Shown here: piece after piece, positions 61,118-64,000 of the stretch
How positions within the stretch are numbered: the stretch's first letter is position 1
Layout: each line of letters begins with the position of its first letter
Assembly (NCBI RefSeq): GCF_014202505.1
Contig: NZ_JACHGW010000002.1
Span: 1,473,951-1,537,950 of the forward strand
Source: Armatimonas rosea
GTDB lineage: Bacteria; Armatimonadota; Armatimonadia; Armatimonadales; Armatimonadaceae
Reading direction: 5' to 3'
DNA: 64,000 nt
Translations under genes and position numbers: made by a program
Notes under the pieces: generated by a model
The model's database searches: none
What the model was told of the DNA's origin: nothing
Seen by the model: the letters and a program-made list of their open reading frames with translations, nothing else

Positions 61118-61486
61118 TTAGACCAGTGGTTTTGGGGTTAGCTTTAGCTCTGTCATGACCTGATCCAGGCTCTGACCGCGTAGCTCAGCGAGCTCCAGCA
61201 GAAGTGCTAGGCGAGCTGCATTTTGTTTTTCACGCTGGTGGGAGAGGGTAAGGAGCTCTGTTTGCTCCGCTGCCGTTAAATCATCTTGTCGCTCCGCTAG
61301 CCGACGAAGCTGAGCCTCTTGGTCTTTTGGGAAGCTGTTTTGCACTCGGGTCAGGAGCTCTTGCTCACGACGCGACTGCTGTCGCAGGGCACGCTGGATG
61401 ATGCCCTGTTCATCCAGTCCGAGTCGAATGGCTTCCCGGCGTACCCAGTCTTCAACATCGGGCTCTAGGGTAATGGTGAGTGACAT
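61118..61486 (-). CDS. Ribbon-helix-helix-like protein, orphan partner of an HNH endonuclease
   Basis: A 122-residue protein. The N-terminus LTITLEPDVEDWVRREAIRLG looks like an RHH DNA-binding segment. The rest is a charged coiled coil ending LTAAEQTELLTLSHQREKQN, then ARLALLLELAELRGQSLDQVM. This pattern is familiar from genes that precede an HNH endonuclease in cyanobacteria; the partner here is truncated. It may be a former antitoxin or regulator. TAAAAT ends 5 nt before the ATG (61492-61497, minus strand) and overlaps the stop of the nucleotidase gene. Confidence 0.75.
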   Translation of the reverse strand: MSLTITLEPDVEDWVRREAIRLGLDEQGIIQRALRQQSRREQELLTRVQNSFPKDQEAQLRRLAERQDDLTAAEQTELLTLSHQREKQNAARLALLLELAELRGQSLDQVMTELKLTPKPLV

Positions 61487-61489
61487 GCG

Positions 61490-63019
61490 CTATTTTATCT
61501 CCTCGGGGAACGGGTTTGTGCCATCGAAGCGCACGCGACCGTCTTCTTTGACCGTGAGCGGGGAGTGTTTCTTGAGGTACTCCACCAGCACGGCGCGGCG
61601 GGTGGTGCCGGTCTCCTTGCCATCTAGGGCGACCCGGCGGATGGCGCTGGCGAAGAGATACGACGAGGCCGCGCCGGAGTAGTAGGTGTCGTTGTCGATC
61701 TCCTTGCCCTTCAGAGTCGCCCCAACCAGGGTCCAGCCAAAGCGCGATGTCCCCCGCTGCTTCACCGAGTAGCGCAGGTTGGCGGAGGGAATGGGCCGCA
61801 GGGTTCCCAGGAGCTTCTTGAGGTCTCGGCCCTGGATCTTAAACGTATAGAGCGCGTTGTCAAACGGGTCCAGGGAGACGATATCCCCGAAGGTCACTTT
61901 ACCCTTGAGCAAGGGGGCGCGCACCCCCGCTTGGTTCTCGATATAGAAGTCCGCGCCGGTCGCCTCCGCCATGGCGTCACAGACCAGGTAGTAGTTGGTG
62001 GGTTGGATATCGTGGTCGGGCGTGTCGGTGAGGTCGCTGGTCACCTCCCCGACCACGGTCTCGTACTTGGCCTTGATCTTGTCCCAGTAGCCCGCGACCA
62101 CTCTTGCCGTCGCCGCGTCCTCAGGAAGGTCCTTGGTGATGGGGATCAGCTTCTCCGTGAACCTATCTATCTTCCACTTGCCTGCCGTGTCCCGCTTGGC
62201 CGTGAAGTCCAGCCTCCCTAGCTCCCCGACCCACTGGTGGTCTTGTAGGATAATGGTCCCGTTCTCGACAACTCCCACCGGCAGGCGCGTGTGCGAGTGC
62301 GCCCCAACAATGACATCGATACCCGGCACCTGCCGCGCCAGCTGCCGGTCTTCGTCGAGGCCGATGTGCGTGATGGCGATCACCAAGTCGGCTTGCTTGC
62401 GTAGCTCCGGCACCAGCGCAGTCGCCACGGTGACGGGATCATCCACCTTGTACGCCGCCTTCGCCGCCGTGTAGGTCTTGGTCGAGCTGGTCACCAGCCC
62501 AAAGAGCGCCACTTTTAGCCCGCCCCACTCCTTGATGATATACGGCGGCAGGATCGGCTTGTTGGCTTTCTTCTCGGTCACATTGGCGAGCACGAGCGGG
62601 AAGGTCGGGGTTTTTAGTAGCGCCTCGAACTGCGGGACGGTCATATTGAAGTCGTGGTTGCCAAAGACCCCAAAGTCATAACCGACGGCGTTCATCGCGG
62701 CGTAGTCGGCTTGGGCAAAGAACTCCACCGAGAAGGGCGAGCCGTCCATGCAGTCGCCCGCATCGATCAGCCAGCAGTTCTTTGCCTCTGCCTTGATGCG
62801 CTTCACCAGAGTCGCCCGGCGCGCGATCCCCCCGATGTCTTTCGTGACGGACATCTTTGCCACGGCATCCTTGGGCGAGATACGGCTGGGGTAGGAAAAT
62901 GGCAGAAGGTGCCCGTGCTGGTCGTTGGTGTGCAGGAGCGTGAAGGACTTGGTTTCCGGTTGTGGTGCTGCGCCTCCCAGGGTTAATAGCGCCAGCAGCG
63001 CCCAGAGCGATCGGTTCAT
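61490..63019 (-). CDS. Secreted 5'-nucleotidase/UshA-like bifunctional phosphoesterase
   Basis: A 509-residue exported protein with signal MNRSLWALLALLTLGGAA. The metallophosphatase motifs appear in order: LLHTNDQHGHLLP, LIDAGDCMDGSP, FGNHDFN, ITHIGLDED and VGAHSHTRLP. The C-terminal 5'-nucleotidase domain includes ENQAGVRAPLLKGKVTFGDI and DPFDNALYTFKIQG. It dephosphorylates nucleotides or UDP-sugars in the periplasm or outside. TAAAAT with spacer AGCCGC precedes the ATG (63026-63031), so the mRNA is leaderless. Confidence 0.93.
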   Translation of the reverse strand: MNRSLWALLALLTLGGAAPQPETKSFTLLHTNDQHGHLLPFSYPSRISPKDAVAKMSVTKDIGGIARRATLVKRIKAEAKNCWLIDAGDCMDGSPFSVEFFAQADYAAMNAVGYDFGVFGNHDFNMTVPQFEALLKTPTFPLVLANVTEKKANKPILPPYIIKEWGGLKVALFGLVTSSTKTYTAAKAAYKVDDPVTVATALVPELRKQADLVIAITHIGLDEDRQLARQVPGIDVIVGAHSHTRLPVGVVENGTIILQDHQWVGELGRLDFTAKRDTAGKWKIDRFTEKLIPITKDLPEDAATARVVAGYWDKIKAKYETVVGEVTSDLTDTPDHDIQPTNYYLVCDAMAEATGADFYIENQAGVRAPLLKGKVTFGDIVSLDPFDNALYTFKIQGRDLKKLLGTLRPIPSANLRYSVKQRGTSRFGWTLVGATLKGKEIDNDTYYSGAASSYLFASAIRRVALDGKETGTTRRAVLVEYLKKHSPLTVKEDGRVRFDGTNPFPEEIK

Positions 63020-63025
63020 GCGGCT

Positions 63026-63031
63026 ATTTTA
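63026..63031 (-). promoter_or_regulatory. -10 box (TAAAAT) of the 5'-nucleotidase gene
   Basis: It ends 6 nt before the ATG at 63019 and fixes the start of the signal peptide. Confidence 0.6.
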
Positions 63032-63050
63032 CCGGGGATGGTGCGGGGGT

Positions 63051-63102
63051 GCGGGGATTGGAAATCCCCGGCACAAGGGAGGAAGCGCCCCGTGGGCGCG
63101 GG
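63051..63102 (+). repeat. Repeat family E, partial copy 3
   Basis: GCGGGGATTGGAAATCCCCG, GCACAAGG and the hairpin GCGCCCCGTGGGCGC match the left half of copy 4. The right half is replaced by unrelated sequence up to a hairpin (63143-63182) that overlaps the end of the acetyltransferase gene. Confidence 0.8.
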
Positions 63103-63176
63103 AGATCGTGTGATTGTCCTCGTCGGTACTTTTTAGGTGGCTGTAGGGCGGGTCGCCGCAGGCGCGGCTGAAGGCC

Positions 63177-63779
63177 CTATAGCGGGACGTTCACCGTCCA
63201 GGCGGCTTTGGTCATTGCGAAGACAAAGTCGCCAATCGGGTCTCCTTGGGGAGTGCGCGATGCGCTGTGGAGGGTTTCCTCGTAGACAAATCCCAGGCGG
63301 CGGGGGATGCCTGCACTGCGCACATTGCGTGTGTCGCAGCGGATCTCGACCCGTCTTGCTTCGAGCCTCTGAAATGCATAGTCACAGAGGAGGCGGGCGG
63401 CTTCGGTCATGTAGCCCTTTCCCTCCGCGGATGCTCGTAGCCAGTAGCCGATCTGGAAGGAAGGCACCTCCCAGCGGATGCCATACAGCCCGACACCTCC
63501 CAGATACTGCCCCGTCTCTCTCTCCCAGATGCTCAGCGACAGATACTCTCGCTTGTTCCAGCTCTCCCGCTCGCTGCACACATACGCCTCGGTTTCGTCT
63601 TCGGTGGGGGGAACCGGGCTGTGTTCATAAGGTCTCCAGGGCTGGAGCCGCTCCCGGCTATCGTCGATGGCTTCCAAGAGAGCCTTCCCATCGCCTGCCC
63701 GGTAGGGGCGCAGGAGCACACGCTCGCTGCGGAGCTCTTCCGGTAGGTCTCGTAAAACCGGGGCCTTGTCTTTTTCCAT
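63177..63779 (-). CDS. GNAT acetyltransferase of the RimJ/RimL type
   Basis: A 200-residue cytoplasmic acetyltransferase. It starts with the typical ELRSERVLLRPYRAGDGKAL. The acetyl-CoA region is QIGYWLRASAEGKGYMTEAA, and the later EARRVEIRCDTRNVRSAGIP and RRLGFVYEETL blocks complete the RimJ/RimL pattern. Such proteins acetylate N-termini of ribosomal proteins or small amines. GGAGAGGA precedes the ATG as ribosome binding site. Repeat E copies lie on both sides of the gene. Confidence 0.9.
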   Translation of the reverse strand: MEKDKAPVLRDLPEELRSERVLLRPYRAGDGKALLEAIDDSRERLQPWRPYEHSPVPPTEDETEAYVCSERESWNKREYLSLSIWERETGQYLGGVGLYGIRWEVPSFQIGYWLRASAEGKGYMTEAARLLCDYAFQRLEARRVEIRCDTRNVRSAGIPRRLGFVYEETLHSASRTPQGDPIGDFVFAMTKAAWTVNVPL

Positions 63780-63798
63780 TTGTTTCCTCTCCGTTCAG

Positions 63799-63906
63799 CG
63801 GGGATTGGAAATCCCCGGCACAAGGTTGGGAGCGCCCCGTGGGCGCGGAAAATGCCTATTGCCGCGCGTCCTCGGGACGCTCCCAAACTCCGAGGCGGGT
63901 AATTTA
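63799..63906 (+). repeat. Repeat family E, complete copy 4
   Basis: GGGGATTGGAAATCCCCGGC, the hairpins GCGCCCCGTGGGCGC and GCGTCCTCGGGACGC, and the end GAGGCGGGTAATT define the full element. It sits just upstream of the acetyltransferase gene. Confidence 0.85.
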
Positions 63907-63926
63907 TCGAAAAGGCGCGTGGAAAC

Positions 63927-63944
63927 CCCGGCCTTCAGGCCGGG
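63927..63944. repeat. GC hairpin near the window edge
   Basis: CCCGGCC-TTCA-GGCCGGG is a perfect 7-bp hairpin. No gene is visible between it and the end of the window; the last 56 bases hold nothing I can assign. Confidence 0.5.
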
Positions 63945-64000
63945 TGAGGAAACGTGATGCCAGGAGTCCCTTGGGACGGATGGCTGGACAGATACCCGTC

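Noticed and set aside
1..64000. tRNA, rRNA, prophage, integrase, transposase or CRISPR genes
   Set aside because: I saw none by eye. A dedicated tRNA and CRISPR search would be needed to be certain.

Overview
The window is a high-GC, gene-dense bacterial chromosome segment with short intergenic gaps, no rRNA or tRNA genes that I could see, and no phage or IS transposase genes. Planctomycete-type DUF1501/DUF1553 cluster proteins, a PEP-CTERM protein, HD-GYP receptors, glycoside hydrolases and many -10 boxes sitting directly on start codons suggest Armatimonadota (Armatimonas-like). Planctomycetota or Verrucomicrobiota remain possible. This is an inference from gene content only.

Layout, left to right. 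1-3.5 kb: DUF1553 (cut by the window edge), an NHL-type propeller and DUF1501. 3.6-9.1 kb: an M28 peptidase, a small phosphatase, a biotin-carboxylase operon split by a thioesterase gene, and a ChaN-like protein. 9.2-14.3 kb: an HD-GYP protein and a sugar ABC importer whose binding protein is fused to a permease. 14.3-20.8 kb: an acetyltransferase, an alpha/beta hydrolase, a macrodomain, a GH39-like lipoprotein, an OPA-type transporter and two paralogous Ig-like lipoproteins. 20.8-33 kb: a giant DUF4132 protein with a small partner, an rRNA methyltransferase, an HD-GYP/GAF/GGDEF receptor, a phosphoesterase and an ABC exporter. 33-42.7 kb: a SARP-type regulator divergent from a papain-like protease, a HAF-repeat PEP-CTERM protein, a beta-CASP nuclease, a DUF899 protein, HflX, a candidate small RNA and an Rrf2 regulator. 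42.7-55.8 kb: propeller proteins, a dienelactone hydrolase, a GH43 operon, a large sugar-binding protein, a class III cyclase, an XisH/XisI pair, an SMP-30 protein and a 1049-residue secreted propeller. 55.8-61 kb: a second, translationally coupled DUF1501/DUF1553/PQQ-propeller operon. 61-64 kb: an orphan RHH protein with a truncated HNH partner, a 5'-nucleotidase and an acetyltransferase.

The most distinctive property is a set of short multi-hairpin repeat families (called A to F here). Several copies sit in intergenic gaps, mostly at gene 3' ends. Others lie in frame inside protein genes: the N-terminus of the NHL protein, the linker after the Tat signal of both DUF1501 proteins, and two sites in a DUF1553 protein. 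This resembles the protein-coding palindromic elements of Rickettsia, but in different sequence families. One element (B) also occurs nested inside another (A), and element F is flanked by an exact 18-bp direct repeat that copies the tail of a terminator.

The second distinctive property is promoter architecture. In about 18 genes a TANAAT-like -10 box ends 5 to 9 nt before the start codon, so these mRNAs are probably leaderless or nearly so. I used this to correct several start codons. Downstream genes of operons instead use Shine-Dalgarno sites or overlapping ATGA stop/start junctions.
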